A DNA stretch of 64,000 nt from Sporosarcina jiandibaonis (GCF_013184495.1 NZ_JAAOIY010000001.1:682001-746000); one strand, 5' to 3'; numbered from the stretch's first letter, positions 49,252 to 58,441 are shown. Program-made: numbers and translations. Notes: generated from the letters alone by a model not told the origin.

Positions 49252-51719
49252 CAAGACCCCTCCAATAAATCTAGCCTATCCCTAACCTCTATGACGAAGT
49301 CTTGAAAGGCTTGAACTGTATAGGATTGAAATGTATATAAATCTATACCAATTCCGTCAATTAGTTGTAATGGCGCTTCTTCTAAAATTAAACCTGCTTG
49401 CCAACGGTCATATATTGTAGCTTTTCCATTCGTTAACCGTTTATATTCTTTTATTTTTAAGTCCATAATAACATCCAAGGCATTATCATCTAAATCCTTT
49501 ATGTCTCTTTTTTGACTACTTAAACTGGATTGGTTAAATGCTGATGCCACAATCGGAAAAGTGTTATCGTTCATGTCACCCACATAAACGCTTGGTCCAC
49601 CTGTATTCAGATATATTCTCGCTTCAGCAGTTTCTAATGCAATCCTACCCGCCAATGAAAAGAGAGTGAGCCCCGTAGATGCTCCGCTTGGCGAATATTC
49701 TTTACTGTGAAACTCGATGATACCAGATGCTAGAGTCTCTCCGTCACCATCGCTATATGTGGAAATCCCGAAATCGTTAAAATATAACGACCAATTTTTA
49801 TCGTCATTCCGCGCCCTGATCTGTCCATGTTCGACTTTTATACGTACAGTGTTTACTTCTGATTGTCCTCGCCACAACCGAGTGTACACTCCGCGTGATT
49901 CGATTGCCGAGTTTTCTATTTTAGTATATATTCCAGGAGCATCTTCCGAAATAAATCTACTACCATAGATTTCACTCCCGTATATTTCCACACCCTCGAT
50001 AATGATCGCCCTTAACGTCCCTGTGGTTATTGCATCTGCCACTATACCGTCTGCAGTCATTGCGGTATCAAAAGTTTGTCCTCCATTAGTTGATATACCT
50101 AAACCAGCTGAGTTAAATAACACCAAATTGTTTGGGTTCGTTTTATCTCTCGCGATGATTCCGTTTTCAAATTCCAATTCAGTTTGCGCACTTTGAAGTG
50201 CGGCGGTTGCTCGTTTAACCGCTTCTCCTAAAAAGTCATGCTTGATTTTATCGTCATCTGTTAAAATGCGGCTCAATCGTTTTGCCGTATTTGCAAAACT
50301 ACCCATAACTTTAGCAAAGCTTTTCCCGACGTTCGCAAGTGTAACTGCACATTTAACCGTATCGCCTTTAAAATCTTCTTCCGTTTCAATCCGCATGATC
50401 CGCGTGACAATATCAATATCCATAGGCTCATATATTAAAAAAACTTCGTCCCCTTTAATCGGATGCTGATAAGGATAGCCGGCATTACGAAGTTCAGCAA
50501 AATCTATGGTGATTGACACTTCCGGTTCGTCTTGTAGGCTCGATTTCAACATATCCCTTAATGCCGTCACTGATGTAAATTCTTCATCATATATAGGCGG
50601 TGCGTGTCTCAATCCGTCTGGCGAATCTGATGGGAATTTACTAGCGTTTGGACTTGTATATTCCGCTACGGCCATATACTGTTCATCGCCCACTAATTCA
50701 CGGTAAAGAGAAATAATGTTGCCACTTTTTAAATAGCCGATCGGTAACGGGTCTGACTTCAATTTGGTATATGGATTCTTACTATCTTTACCTTTAAACG
50801 TTGCCACAACTGTATGAGATTTATGTTCTAATCCACGAATAACTTCAATTGTCTTATGTTCTGAAACAACATCTTTATATGTGGTAATCTTAACGCTTTT
50901 ATTTCCGTCAATTGTAAACTCCCATTTACCACCAAGGAAAGTGAGTATCGTATCAAAGTTGAATCCAGTACCGGTAAAGGTAAATTTAAAGTTAGCGCCA
51001 ACTGTATTTGTCGCTAACTGATTAAGGCCAGGTTCAGTATACCAAGTGCCGCTACGGCTTGAGTATGGAATTTTAACCCCGCTTAGTACATCTTTCTCTG
51101 CTTTAAGTTTTCCGTAACCCTTTACATATGTGGAAACATTTTTGGAATTAATGTTTTTGTTTATGGCTATTACGTTGTGCTTGTATCGAAATTGTATATC
51201 CGTTTTATTGCTGATTTTCTTTTTAAAGCGGAAGTGCGTTCCGTTGATTTCAATTTCTGCTTTGTGTTTAACAAGAACCTCTTGAAGTAGCGACAATACG
51301 TTATCATCACCAAAGTTTTCATATTTCACACTTGCAAAAGTGTCCGCAATATCGAATGTATATGGCGTTCCCGAAAAAATAAAAGTTAGCGTTTGGAATA
51401 AAGTTTTCGTTCCGGAAATGGCTCCATAAACATAGTAATCAATCAAATCGAACATCTTATGATGCGCTACTACTGCTTTAGCGGAACGATCACCAATGTT
51501 GCGTTCATTAAAACTTTTAATTCTGTATTCAATCCCTTTATATTCAATGACACTTTCTTCTTTAACTAACGGGAATGCATACTTATTTTTTTCTGAATTT
51601 AAAATGAGGAAGGATAGCGAGTATTCGCCATTCACTTCCTCAATCAGTTTAAAACCTTTAGACTCGTATAGAGGTTCTGATTTTCCCGTTAAATCTGTGA
51701 CCATAGCTATAGGTTGCAT
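49251..51719 (-). CDS. Tail-associated (Tal-like, Prophage_tail) protein with S74-like C-terminus
   Basis: 822 residues, AAAGGAGG upstream. The N-terminal half (ISFNERNIG, VVAHHKMFDLIDYYVYG, RYKHNVIAINKNINSKNVSTYVKGYG) is the prophage endopeptidase tail fold that forms the tip below the distal tail protein. A region after residue 520 is helical, then beta repeats (GIYTKIENSAIESRG). The last 90 residues (SSQKRDIKDLDDNALDVIMDLKIKEYKRL) resemble the intramolecular chaperone of S74-type tail fibres. It probably takes part in adsorption. Confidence 0.75.
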   Translation of the reverse strand: MQPIAMVTDLTGKSEPLYESKGFKLIEEVNGEYSLSFLILNSEKNKYAFPLVKEESVIEYKGIEYRIKSFNERNIGDRSAKAVVAHHKMFDLIDYYVYGAISGTKTLFQTLTFIFSGTPYTFDIADTFASVKYENFGDDNVLSLLQEVLVKHKAEIEINGTHFRFKKKISNKTDIQFRYKHNVIAINKNINSKNVSTYVKGYGKLKAEKDVLSGVKIPYSSRSGTWYTEPGLNQLATNTVGANFKFTFTGTGFNFDTILTFLGGKWEFTIDGNKSVKITTYKDVVSEHKTIEVIRGLEHKSHTVVATFKGKDSKNPYTKLKSDPLPIGYLKSGNIISLYRELVGDEQYMAVAEYTSPNASKFPSDSPDGLRHAPPIYDEEFTSVTALRDMLKSSLQDEPEVSITIDFAELRNAGYPYQHPIKGDEVFLIYEPMDIDIVTRIMRIETEEDFKGDTVKCAVTLANVGKSFAKVMGSFANTAKRLSRILTDDDKIKHDFLGEAVKRATAALQSAQTELEFENGIIARDKTNPNNLVLFNSAGLGISTNGGQTFDTAMTADGIVADAITTGTLRAIIIEGVEIYGSEIYGSRFISEDAPGIYTKIENSAIESRGVYTRLWRGQSEVNTVRIKVEHGQIRARNDDKNWSLYFNDFGISTYSDGDGETLASGIIEFHSKEYSPSGASTGLTLFSLAGRIALETAEARIYLNTGGPSVYVGDMNDNTFPIVASAFNQSSLSSQKRDIKDLDDNALDVIMDLKIKEYKRLTNGKATIYDRWQAGLILEEAPLQLIDGIGIDLYTFQSYTVQAFQDFVIEVRDRLDLLEGS

Positions 51720-51740
51720 GGTATCCTCCTTTCTGTGGAT

Positions 51741-51763
51741 ATAAAAAGAACGCCCATGTGGAC
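51741..51763 (-). terminator. Terminator hairpin after the small tail gene
   Basis: GAACGTCCACATGGGCGTTC on the minus strand folds as a stem and is followed by TTTTTATATCC; near copy of the hairpin at 48764. Confidence 0.6.
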
Positions 51764-51817
51764 GTTCCTTGTCAAATATTTAATTTTCGTTACGACGCTT
51801 TATGTTCCAAAGGCGAA

Positions 51818-51943
51818 TTAAAAATTTGAACCACGGATTGAGTTACCGTTAACATCCTTACCGATTTCCACGAACTCAATTATTTTTTGATACTCTTTTA
51901 TGATTTGCTGGTGGTCTTTAAAGTTACTTTCATTAACTTTCAA
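51818..51943 (-). CDS. Small phage tail-region protein, 41 aa, TTG start
   Basis: TTG at 51943 eight bases after AGAGGTG. MKVNESNFKDHQQIIKEYQKIIEFVEIGKDVNGNSIRGSNF. Similar in size and place to XkdX-type proteins, but the motif is not the same. Function unknown. Confidence 0.5.
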   Translation of the reverse strand: MKVNESNFKDHQQIIKEYQKIIEFVEIGKDVNGNSIRGSNF

Positions 51944-51976
51944 CGTTTTTTCACCTCTTTATAATTTTAACCGATG

Positions 51977-54121
51977 TTACTCAGCAAAATGTTTAATCAT
52001 TCCATAAGCTATCCCGCCAAAGCTATCCATACTCACTAGCAAAGCTTCGTTATCGTCCTTTTTGGCAGTTGGTTTCACTCGGTTTCCATTCACATCCAAC
52101 ACATGATACCAAGTCCAGCATGGATCCACTGTGATTGATTTGATACCATATTTTTTAAACGCTTGATTTCTTGTAGTCCCCGCTGGCGCGGAATTGACAT
52201 ATCCGAAAAGTGTATCGGAAGGCAGAACTTCTAAACCAGAAACCTCTTTGTACCATTTACGAGAATTTGCAGTCATAACATTTCTGGCCATTTTCTTAAC
52301 TTGTTCATCTCCGCTGATTAGCCAACACATTGAAACTTGTCCTTGTGAAATAACCTTAGAGCCACTCACATTGTGCATATCAATAAGCGCGAACGCTTTC
52401 CCTTTGTAGCTTGCAAGCCATTGGTCGATATATCTCGTCTCAACCTCCGTCATAGGAGCATCACCGGCGAATAGACCTGTTGGATTCCCATCATCCTCCA
52501 CAAAAAACCAGTCGGTATCAAAATTTCTATTTGGGTCTACACCTGCTGCCGTTTTTCTTTGGTTGTGTTCAAAAGAATATGGGCCAGCTATTGGTAATAC
52601 CTTAAAATCAATGTTGTACCGTAGAAATTCCAGTTGCTCATTCGTTATGTGATTCTCGCAAATATCTTTAAAAAACAGGTATGTCGCATATGCTCCTATG
52701 CGTTCATTACCATGTATTGCGCTTTGCACAAGCATTATAGGCGCCGGGTCATCAATATCTATGTCTGCTCTTCTTGGAGAAAAACTGTATTCATAGATTG
52801 GCAAACTTGTATCATCTGTTCTCTCTGCGGTACCAGAATAGCCGATGATTTTCTTGCTAATATATTCAGGGTTAGCGGCCATCAAATCATCGTAAAGTTG
52901 ATAAAAAGATTCAACTGTAAAATCTCTAACATCAACTGTATTGTTTTCTACATATGGAGCTGTTTGGTATTTACCTCTTAATTCATCGTAATATAAATAC
53001 TTATTAGTTGAACCACTCGCACCACCTAATTTACCTCGTAATGCATCATCAAGCATATTTTCCGTGATAGATTTGCCTGGAAGTGGCGCTCTCCCATTAA
53101 CTGTGTACTGACCATTCGCATAAACATTACTTTGCGATAAAACTGCAACTAACACATAATTTTCCGGAACACCTGCTGTAAGGTTGGTATAAACAACAAA
53201 ACGAAAGTCCAAAGCATCGTTGTCGCTGTCTATATTTGCGAACATATAAACAGGAGCGCTCCCAACCGTGACAGGAAAATTATAATAAATTCCACCGCTT
53301 GATGTACTAGTAATCCTAATCCACTTACGGCCACTGAATATGGCACTACCAGCAGGAAAGAATATCCGTTTACCGTTTAAGTCGTAATCAATAGTACCAT
53401 TCATGCTTGTCAGGAAAGCCGCATTACCCAACTTAGTACGGACGTCATATTTAAAGTAATCCTTTGGATAAACCCTTTCTCCTACCATTTCTGCCGGAAT
53501 CAAAGAGTGTGCTTCATATAGCTTAGATACGGTCGTTCCTTCTTCAACCTGCATTAACGGCTCTTGTCCATCGTTCGAAACATAAATAATTAAATAATTA
53601 CTATCTTCTTTAGATTTTATAGTCTGTTCTTTTATTGTCCCTCCCGTATTATTGATTGCTCCCGCAATATAGTTACGGCTTCCAGCTCCAGGATCACTCT
53701 CAAAAGTAGGGTAGGTTCGCGAAAATCCAACTCTCAATATGTTAGATTTAATTACATCTGTCTCATGGATTTTAAAAGTGTAATTTGTATTTGGTTTAAT
53801 GGGAATTACTGCTGTTCGACCGTCATATATACTATACGAACTCCGTGTATACATTGTATTTAAATCTAATGACGTCTCGACTACAACCATTCCATTTATA
53901 TAACCATTAAAGAGGTTTTTGCTTTTTTTTGTGAAAGAGAGTTTATCCAAAGTAACTGACTTGTCAGCGTATTTTTTTGTAGTTAAACTGTTATCGGCAG
54001 GAACAGCGTTAATAGGGGTATTACCTGCCATCTGCTGAAGAAATTCATCTGTCATGTAGGTTTGGTCGAACTTACCTTTGTTCTTATTAATATCCGAGAC
54101 CGTGACTTCGCCCTTCTTCAT
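51977..54121 (-). CDS. Phage tail protein with M14 zinc carboxypeptidase domain
   Basis: Read from an ATG at 54121, four bases after the tape measure stop, giving 714 residues; the frame is open up to 54238 but without any site, so coupling or a damaged start is likely. The N-terminus (KKGEVTVSDINKNKGKFDQTYMTDEFLQQM) is a phage fibre type. Central beta domain to about 430, then an M14-like peptidase: AIHGNERIGAYATYLF (HxxE zinc ligands), VDPNRNFDTDWF (Asn/Arg pair), IDMHNVSG (third ligand). The place of the catalytic Glu reads TVDPCW, so an Asp may stand in. It may trim wall peptides during entry. Confidence 0.7.
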   Translation of the reverse strand: MKKGEVTVSDINKNKGKFDQTYMTDEFLQQMAGNTPINAVPADNSLTTKKYADKSVTLDKLSFTKKSKNLFNGYINGMVVVETSLDLNTMYTRSSYSIYDGRTAVIPIKPNTNYTFKIHETDVIKSNILRVGFSRTYPTFESDPGAGSRNYIAGAINNTGGTIKEQTIKSKEDSNYLIIYVSNDGQEPLMQVEEGTTVSKLYEAHSLIPAEMVGERVYPKDYFKYDVRTKLGNAAFLTSMNGTIDYDLNGKRIFFPAGSAIFSGRKWIRITSTSSGGIYYNFPVTVGSAPVYMFANIDSDNDALDFRFVVYTNLTAGVPENYVLVAVLSQSNVYANGQYTVNGRAPLPGKSITENMLDDALRGKLGGASGSTNKYLYYDELRGKYQTAPYVENNTVDVRDFTVESFYQLYDDLMAANPEYISKKIIGYSGTAERTDDTSLPIYEYSFSPRRADIDIDDPAPIMLVQSAIHGNERIGAYATYLFFKDICENHITNEQLEFLRYNIDFKVLPIAGPYSFEHNQRKTAAGVDPNRNFDTDWFFVEDDGNPTGLFAGDAPMTEVETRYIDQWLASYKGKAFALIDMHNVSGSKVISQGQVSMCWLISGDEQVKKMARNVMTANSRKWYKEVSGLEVLPSDTLFGYVNSAPAGTTRNQAFKKYGIKSITVDPCWTWYHVLDVNGNRVKPTAKKDDNEALLVSMDSFGGIAYGMIKHFAE

Positions 54122-54125
54122 TTTT

Positions 54126-55835
54126 TCAGCCAGTTGATTCTGCAAGTTCTGCGTTGTATTCATGCAATGCATCAGTAGTCCCGATAACACGATTACCTTG
54201 TTCCGTGATGAGTTCTGTCGATTCCGGAACAGCTTCAATCAAGTCGTTGTTCAAACCGACCATTGTCTCTAATTCTTTATTGCTCAATCCCGATTTTTCG
54301 CGTAAAGCTTCTTGTTCCGCTGTCAACTTTTCAATCTTGCTGTCGTCAACCGCCGTGCGCAACTCGTCTTGAATATCTAGCAATCTTCCGAATTCTTCTG
54401 TGCTTAATTGACTCTTATTCTTTAATTCTTCAAACTGATCTATGCTAGTTTGCAAACTGTCGTGCGTTTCAATCATGGATTCTGCTAAATCAAGGTTCAC
54501 TTCCTCGAAATCGACAGTATTCATTGCCGCTACAGCGATTAAACCGCCTAGTAATGATAAACCGATGATTGCCGCGCCGACAGGCGTTAATGCAAAAGCG
54601 GTTAATGCTAACGCTAGTTTTCCGATTGTCGTGATTAAAATGGCAACACCGGACGCAACCGCTACAAATGTAGCAATTGTCGCAATTGATTTACTGTCAA
54701 TTTCTCCAAACTTTTCTATAATTCCCGTGCCCGCATCCACGATATCACGAAATAATGGAAGGAATTCGTTCCCTATCGAGATTCCCACTTCTTCCATCGC
54801 TGACTTGAATTCTTCAAAAGATCCAACAAGTGTATCACTTTGAATGGCTGCCATTTCCTTCGCTTTCCCTGCTGAATTCTCTAAAGCCTTTGAGTAGTCC
54901 CTTAATTCATCTTCTCCTACGTCAAGAATCGCCAAGAATCCAGATGCCGCTTGAGTCCCAACTAATTGCGATGCTGTCTGGGTTTTTTGTGCATCGGTCA
55001 TGCCTTCCATCTTCTCCGCAATGTGTCCCATTAAATCGGGTAACGGTTTCATTTTTCCATCTGCACCTATAGCTTCGATCCCCAACGTTTTCATAACCTT
55101 TGCCGTAGCTCCAACAGGATTTGCAAGTGATAGTAATGATGCACGCAAAACGGTACCGGATTGACCGCCCTGTATCCCTGCATCAGATAATTTACTCAAT
55201 GCTGTTGTGGTATCTTCAAACGTCCATCCAAGAGATTTAGCAACCGGAGCAACGTACTTCATCCCCTCCGCTAACATCGGCATGTCTGTATTCGCACTAG
55301 TCATTGCAGATACAAGCACGTCTACCGCATGCCCTGTATCTTCCGCGGTAAATCCAAACCCGGTCATGATATTAGAAACCATATCAGCAGATGCCGCTAA
55401 ATCGACATTTCCCGCAATGGCTGCATCAAGAACGGCTGGCAAAGCAGATATTTGTTCGTTTACGCTAAAGCCCGCCATTGCTAAATACGAAAGAGCATCC
55501 GCTCCGTCAGTTGCACCAAATATTGTTTCTGCTCCTGCTTTACGCGCCGCCGCTTCCAATCGTCCAAACTCTTCTTCAGTCGCTCCGGATATGGCTCTTA
55601 CGCGTGCCATGGACTGTTGAAAGTCTGCCGCCACTTTTACACTGCTACCTATCACTGCGACGGCTGCAGCACCAACAATCCCCGCGCCTTTCTGAATTGC
55701 ATCGAAATCACGCTTTAGGTTTTTACTGGATATCGCCGTCTTGTCCAATTCACCGCGCGCTTCATTCATTTTATCTTTAAAACTTGCTGCTTCCATCGAT
55801 ATTCGACCTTTTAATTCACCAATACTTTTCGACAA
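54126..55835 (-). CDS. Phage tail tape measure protein (TP901 core, short)
   Basis: 569 residues. The TP901 core is obvious: AAAVAVIGSSVKVAADFQQSMARVRAISGATEEEF, AAARKAGAETIFGATDGADALSYLAMAGFS and ADMVSNIMTGFGF, GTVLRASLLSLANPVGATAKVMKTLGI. Hydrophobic helices follow at about 385-440. The end (DALHEYNAELAESTG) is normally followed by a long coiled-coil tail; here the frame stops. Tape measures set tail length, and 569 residues is short. A distal tail (Dit) gene is absent after it. See findings. Confidence 0.85.
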   Translation of the reverse strand: MSKSIGELKGRISMEAASFKDKMNEARGELDKTAISSKNLKRDFDAIQKGAGIVGAAAVAVIGSSVKVAADFQQSMARVRAISGATEEEFGRLEAAARKAGAETIFGATDGADALSYLAMAGFSVNEQISALPAVLDAAIAGNVDLAASADMVSNIMTGFGFTAEDTGHAVDVLVSAMTSANTDMPMLAEGMKYVAPVAKSLGWTFEDTTTALSKLSDAGIQGGQSGTVLRASLLSLANPVGATAKVMKTLGIEAIGADGKMKPLPDLMGHIAEKMEGMTDAQKTQTASQLVGTQAASGFLAILDVGEDELRDYSKALENSAGKAKEMAAIQSDTLVGSFEEFKSAMEEVGISIGNEFLPLFRDIVDAGTGIIEKFGEIDSKSIATIATFVAVASGVAILITTIGKLALALTAFALTPVGAAIIGLSLLGGLIAVAAMNTVDFEEVNLDLAESMIETHDSLQTSIDQFEELKNKSQLSTEEFGRLLDIQDELRTAVDDSKIEKLTAEQEALREKSGLSNKELETMVGLNNDLIEAVPESTELITEQGNRVIGTTDALHEYNAELAESTG

Positions 55836-55846
55836 TATTCCATCAC

Positions 55847-56224
55847 CTACCCTTGCATGTTTCGCAGCATTTCAAACTTTTCGCGATTAAAGGTATTCAT
55901 TTCTTTTTCGACCTTTTCTTTCATTTCTTGCGGCAGTAAATTATTTGAAAACACTTTGTAATCTTTATCTTCCATCGTGCGATTATTCGCCGCGATTAAT
56001 GTCTGCAACCTCAAAAACCGCTCCGATTGCACCATACTTATCTTCTTCTCTATCAAAAACGGTATATCTACCATATAAAAATCATTTTCAAGTGCGACTT
56101 GACTAACTTCTAACACGAAACTCGCATCACGAAGGAAATCTTCTGTCGCTATCGTTGCGGCCTTCTCGTTTACTCCTGTTCCGTCTCCTGCGTTCTCTCC
56201 GGCTGTTTGAGAAGGCCTTTCAGG
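55847..56224 (-). CDS. Tail assembly chaperone, frameshift extension (gpGT-like, second part)
   Basis: This frame lacks its own start with a site. It is in the -1 frame of the preceding gene and open from the slippery sequence at 56230-56224 to 55847. The extension reads PERPSQTAGENAGDGT... ATEDFLRDASFVLEVSQVALENDFYMV... NREKFEMLRNMQG. Joined at codon 133 of the upstream gene it yields a protein of about 258 residues, as in lambda gpGT and its Gram-positive relatives, which chaperone the tape measure and major tail protein during assembly. Confidence 0.8.
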   Translation of the reverse strand, partial: PERPSQTAGENAGDGTGVNEKAATIATEDFLRDASFVLEVSQVALENDFYMVDIPFLIEKKISMVQSERFLRLQTLIAANNRTMEDKDYKVFSNNLLPQEMKEKVEKEMNTFNREKFEMLRNMQG

Positions 56225-56230
56225 TTTTTT
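56159..56230 (-). promoter_or_regulatory. Programmed -1 ribosomal frameshift site
   Basis: Slippery heptamer A-AAA-AAC (56230-56224) with the codons AAA and AAC of the zero frame (residues 132-133). Six bases later begins GGCCTTCTC (56217-56209), which is perfectly complementary to GAGAAGGCC (56167-56159); the zero-frame TAA lies in the loop between. This is a textbook arrangement for -1 slippage with a downstream RNA structure. Confidence 0.85.
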
Positions 56231-56622
56231 GCTGTCTGATCTAATCGATTCTTTCTAATCGTCAAATACACGTATTCAATCAGTTCGTCGAGTCCTGCGT
56301 TGTTATGCAAATAATCTGCGTCAACGTCACTTACCAATGAGATAATTTCAATGAGTTCTTCTTGGACAACATCAAACGCTTGTAATAAATAAGCGCCCAT
56401 ATCATCTTTTGGTGCGCTAAACACTTGCAACGCGACACCCGGCAATAAATCAACCGCCCCAAACACCTTTTTCCAAAGTGCTGGCGTTAGTTTTTTAACT
56501 TCGACTTTCTTGTCGCCAAGTAACACCTCTCCGTCTCTTAGCGGTCGTTTAAATAGTTTCGATTTCTTCGGGTTAGTTCCTAACTCTTTGGCGATAAACC
56601 ATGCACGTATGCGATTCATCAT
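56170..56622 (-). CDS. Tail assembly chaperone (gpG-like, first part)
   Basis: 150 residues. Position between the major tail protein and tape measure, and VKKLTPALWKKVFGAVDLLPGVALQVFSAPKDDMGAYLLQAFDVVQEELIEIISLVSD are typical of gpG-type chaperones of siphoviruses. The zero-frame product ends LLKQPERTQETEQE; part of the ribosomes should shift at residue 133 into the second frame. Confidence 0.8.
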   Translation of the reverse strand: MMNRIRAWFIAKELGTNPKKSKLFKRPLRDGEVLLGDKKVEVKKLTPALWKKVFGAVDLLPGVALQVFSAPKDDMGAYLLQAFDVVQEELIEIISLVSDVDADYLHNNAGLDELIEYVYLTIRKNRLDQTAKNLKGLLKQPERTQETEQE

Positions 56623-56651
56623 GTATCAATCCCTACTTTCTGGACAAAATA

Positions 56652-56680
56652 AAAAGAGCCTAGTTATAGGCTCTTCTTTT
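56652..56680 (-). terminator. Hairpin after the major tail protein gene
   Basis: GAAGAGCCTATA and TAGGCTCTTTTT fold on the minus strand, just after the stop; probably a partial terminator inside the late operon. Confidence 0.6.
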
Positions 56681-57233
56681 ATGCATTTGTTGTTACTGTT
56701 TCGTCACCCATGAAATAAGACAACCCTTTTTGACTTAAGTCCGGATAACCCGCGAATGTCATATTTGCAATACGCTCGTTGTCCGAGTTATATGTGTATT
56801 CCGGGTCTGTCAATGATGCCGCGATTGGAACTGTAATCCAATCATTTGGCGTAGCTGATGGGTCGGTTGGTTTGATGACAAGTTTCTTCGCATTCTTTGT
56901 TAAGTCAAACCCTGCTTGCGAGTAAACATTCAAGCGATACTTCGGATTTTTGGGATCCGTGTTATCGGCGAACAATTCACTGTTCGGGATGCCAACCGCT
57001 AGTTTTGGCAAGTCGTAAAGAGCAAATGGCACAATTACTTCGCATGTGCGCCCCTTTAGAATAGATTTAACAATCGTGTCGCCATATTGGTCAACAGTCA
57101 CATCGTGCTTTGTTGTCGATGTACGAAAAACGATTCCACCTTTTGTAATATCGTAAACTGTCATATCGTCCCCCTCACCGTACTCAACGATTGCGGGTCC
57201 GATTGGAACATCAAGAAACTTTGGTTCTGCCAT
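56679..57233 (-). CDS. Major tail protein
   Basis: 184 residues from the ATG at 57233 (GGGAG upstream; TTG at 57239 in frame). MAEPKFLDVPIGPAIVEYGEGDD, GGIVFRTSTTKHDVTVDQYGDT, ILKGRTCEVIVPFALYDLPKL is the beta-rich pattern of siphovirus tail tube proteins. It stands between the tail terminator and the chaperones, the expected place. Confidence 0.75.
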   Translation of the reverse strand: MAEPKFLDVPIGPAIVEYGEGDDMTVYDITKGGIVFRTSTTKHDVTVDQYGDTIVKSILKGRTCEVIVPFALYDLPKLAVGIPNSELFADNTDPKNPKYRLNVYSQAGFDLTKNAKKLVIKPTDPSATPNDWITVPIAASLTDPEYTYNSDNERIANMTFAGYPDLSQKGLSYFMGDETVTTNA

Positions 57234-57235
57234 AA

Positions 57236-57652
57236 TCAATAAACTCCCTTCACTGCTTCTTGTATTTTGAAATTGAAATTTGTTGAATAAATCGGTCGGT
57301 CTTGCTCATCTAGCCCAATGGGTATCGGGTCTGACGTTTGCGAACGACTGTAATAAATGGTACTCCCGCCAATTTGGTAGTCTGTTTTTTGGTCCAACGC
57401 TTTTATCAAGTTTTTAGCGATAGCTTCAGTCTTAGACATTTGCGTATAGTCCGTCTTGTAGTTCTTGCCTTTGACCACGATTTGATAAGATGGATACCGA
57501 ATTGGAATATCTGGATCACTGCCGAACCCACCCGAGCCAAATACAAACAATGCAGGCAGCATTGATTCAGGCACTTCCGGCATATGATTTGGGTCTGGAT
57601 AGACGTTGAATCCTAACAATGTTAAATGCTCGACAAATTCATCACTCGTCAT
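57236..57652 (-). CDS. Tail terminator / minor capsid protein
   Basis: 138 residues. EFVEHLTLLGFNVYPDPNHMPEVPESMLPALFVFGSGGFGSDPDIPIRYPSYQIVVKGKNY followed by strands is the fold of tail terminators of siphoviruses. Four-base overlap with the gp10-like gene upstream and next to the major tail gene. Confidence 0.65.
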   Translation of the reverse strand: MTSDEFVEHLTLLGFNVYPDPNHMPEVPESMLPALFVFGSGGFGSDPDIPIRYPSYQIVVKGKNYKTDYTQMSKTEAIAKNLIKALDQKTDYQIGGSTIYYSRSQTSDPIPIGLDEQDRPIYSTNFNFKIQEAVKGVY

Positions 57653-58116
57653 AGCAACGCACCGCCTTCGAAGTGTAACGCTTCGGCCAATTTCGTTAAC
57701 ACCAAATCCTCGTTAATTGTAATTGCATTTTGCAAGAACTTCTTACCTGGCATAAAGCCCTTGTAAGGACCTTTACTAATTGTTTTCGGACCCGGTGAAA
57801 AGTGAACAACCTTTCCTTTTTTGGTCCTGCGGAATCCTTCGTGTTGCGCCCATGCATACGGCGCAACCTCTGGGCTTGCCATTACACCAAAGTCAATGTA
57901 CATGTTCTTTAAATCCGTTTTAACGGTGTCTTTATCTAGTGCCGCTTCTAAGTCGCCCGAATCTAGCCCGGCAAGTCTGCGTGCATCAAGTATCACTTTG
58001 TCTGCCAAATCGTTCAGAACACGATCTAAGTTCTGGTAGAATCGTCTTTCGATAGCTGTTAGTTCTGCTTTCATTTCTTCAATGCCGATTAATTCAAATG
58101 AAAATTCATCAGCCAT
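57649..58116 (-). CDS. HK97 gp10-like head-tail connector protein
   Basis: 155 residues from the ATG at 58116, eight bases after AAAGGTG. FELIGIEEMKAELTAIERRFYQNLDRVLNDLADKVILDARRLAG and APYAWAQHEGFRRTKKGKVVHF match gp10-type tail completion proteins. Overlaps both neighbours by a few bases. Confidence 0.75.
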   Translation of the reverse strand: MADEFSFELIGIEEMKAELTAIERRFYQNLDRVLNDLADKVILDARRLAGLDSGDLEAALDKDTVKTDLKNMYIDFGVMASPEVAPYAWAQHEGFRRTKKGKVVHFSPGPKTISKGPYKGFMPGKKFLQNAITINEDLVLTKLAEALHFEGGALL

Positions 58117-58441
58117 AGACAATCACCTTTTTCACGTCATCGGTTCCGATGTGCTTTTTCACTTCAAAATGCACCGGACGAAATTTAATCACTTGTGCAA
58201 GATTGGTGACGTAAACAAATTCATCAAGCATCGTGACTAAATGGGGACCTTCTAGGTGAACTTCGATGGAGGAATGAACCATCTCCCCTTGAACATTTTC
58301 AACCTTCGAGCTTTTGATTAACTTTTGTTCCTCGACGACTTTTGCGCTCAACGGGACTTCATCGAATCCTGCGGAACGCCCCCAATCATCAACGATTGCC
58401 TTTCTGTGCAAGATGGCAGCAGGATAACCAAATAAACTCAT
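58109..58441 (-). CDS. Head closure/stopper protein
   Basis: 110 residues, FGYPAAILHRKAIVDDWGRSAGFDEVPLSAKVVEEQKLIKSSKV and VTMLDEFVYVTNLAQVIKFRPVHFEVKKHIG. The position between the gp6-like connector and gp10-like gene is that of the head-closure protein; family assignment by context. Confidence 0.6.
   Translation of the reverse strand: MSLFGYPAAILHRKAIVDDWGRSAGFDEVPLSAKVVEEQKLIKSSKVENVQGEMVHSSIEVHLEGPHLVTMLDEFVYVTNLAQVIKFRPVHFEVKKHIGTDDVKKVIVYG

Noticed and set aside
54119..54135. Programmed +1 frameshift fusing the tape measure to the M14 tail protein
   Set aside because: No known +1 shift motif at GGC-TGA, and a tape measure/fibre fusion makes no structural sense; deletion or reinitiation is simpler.
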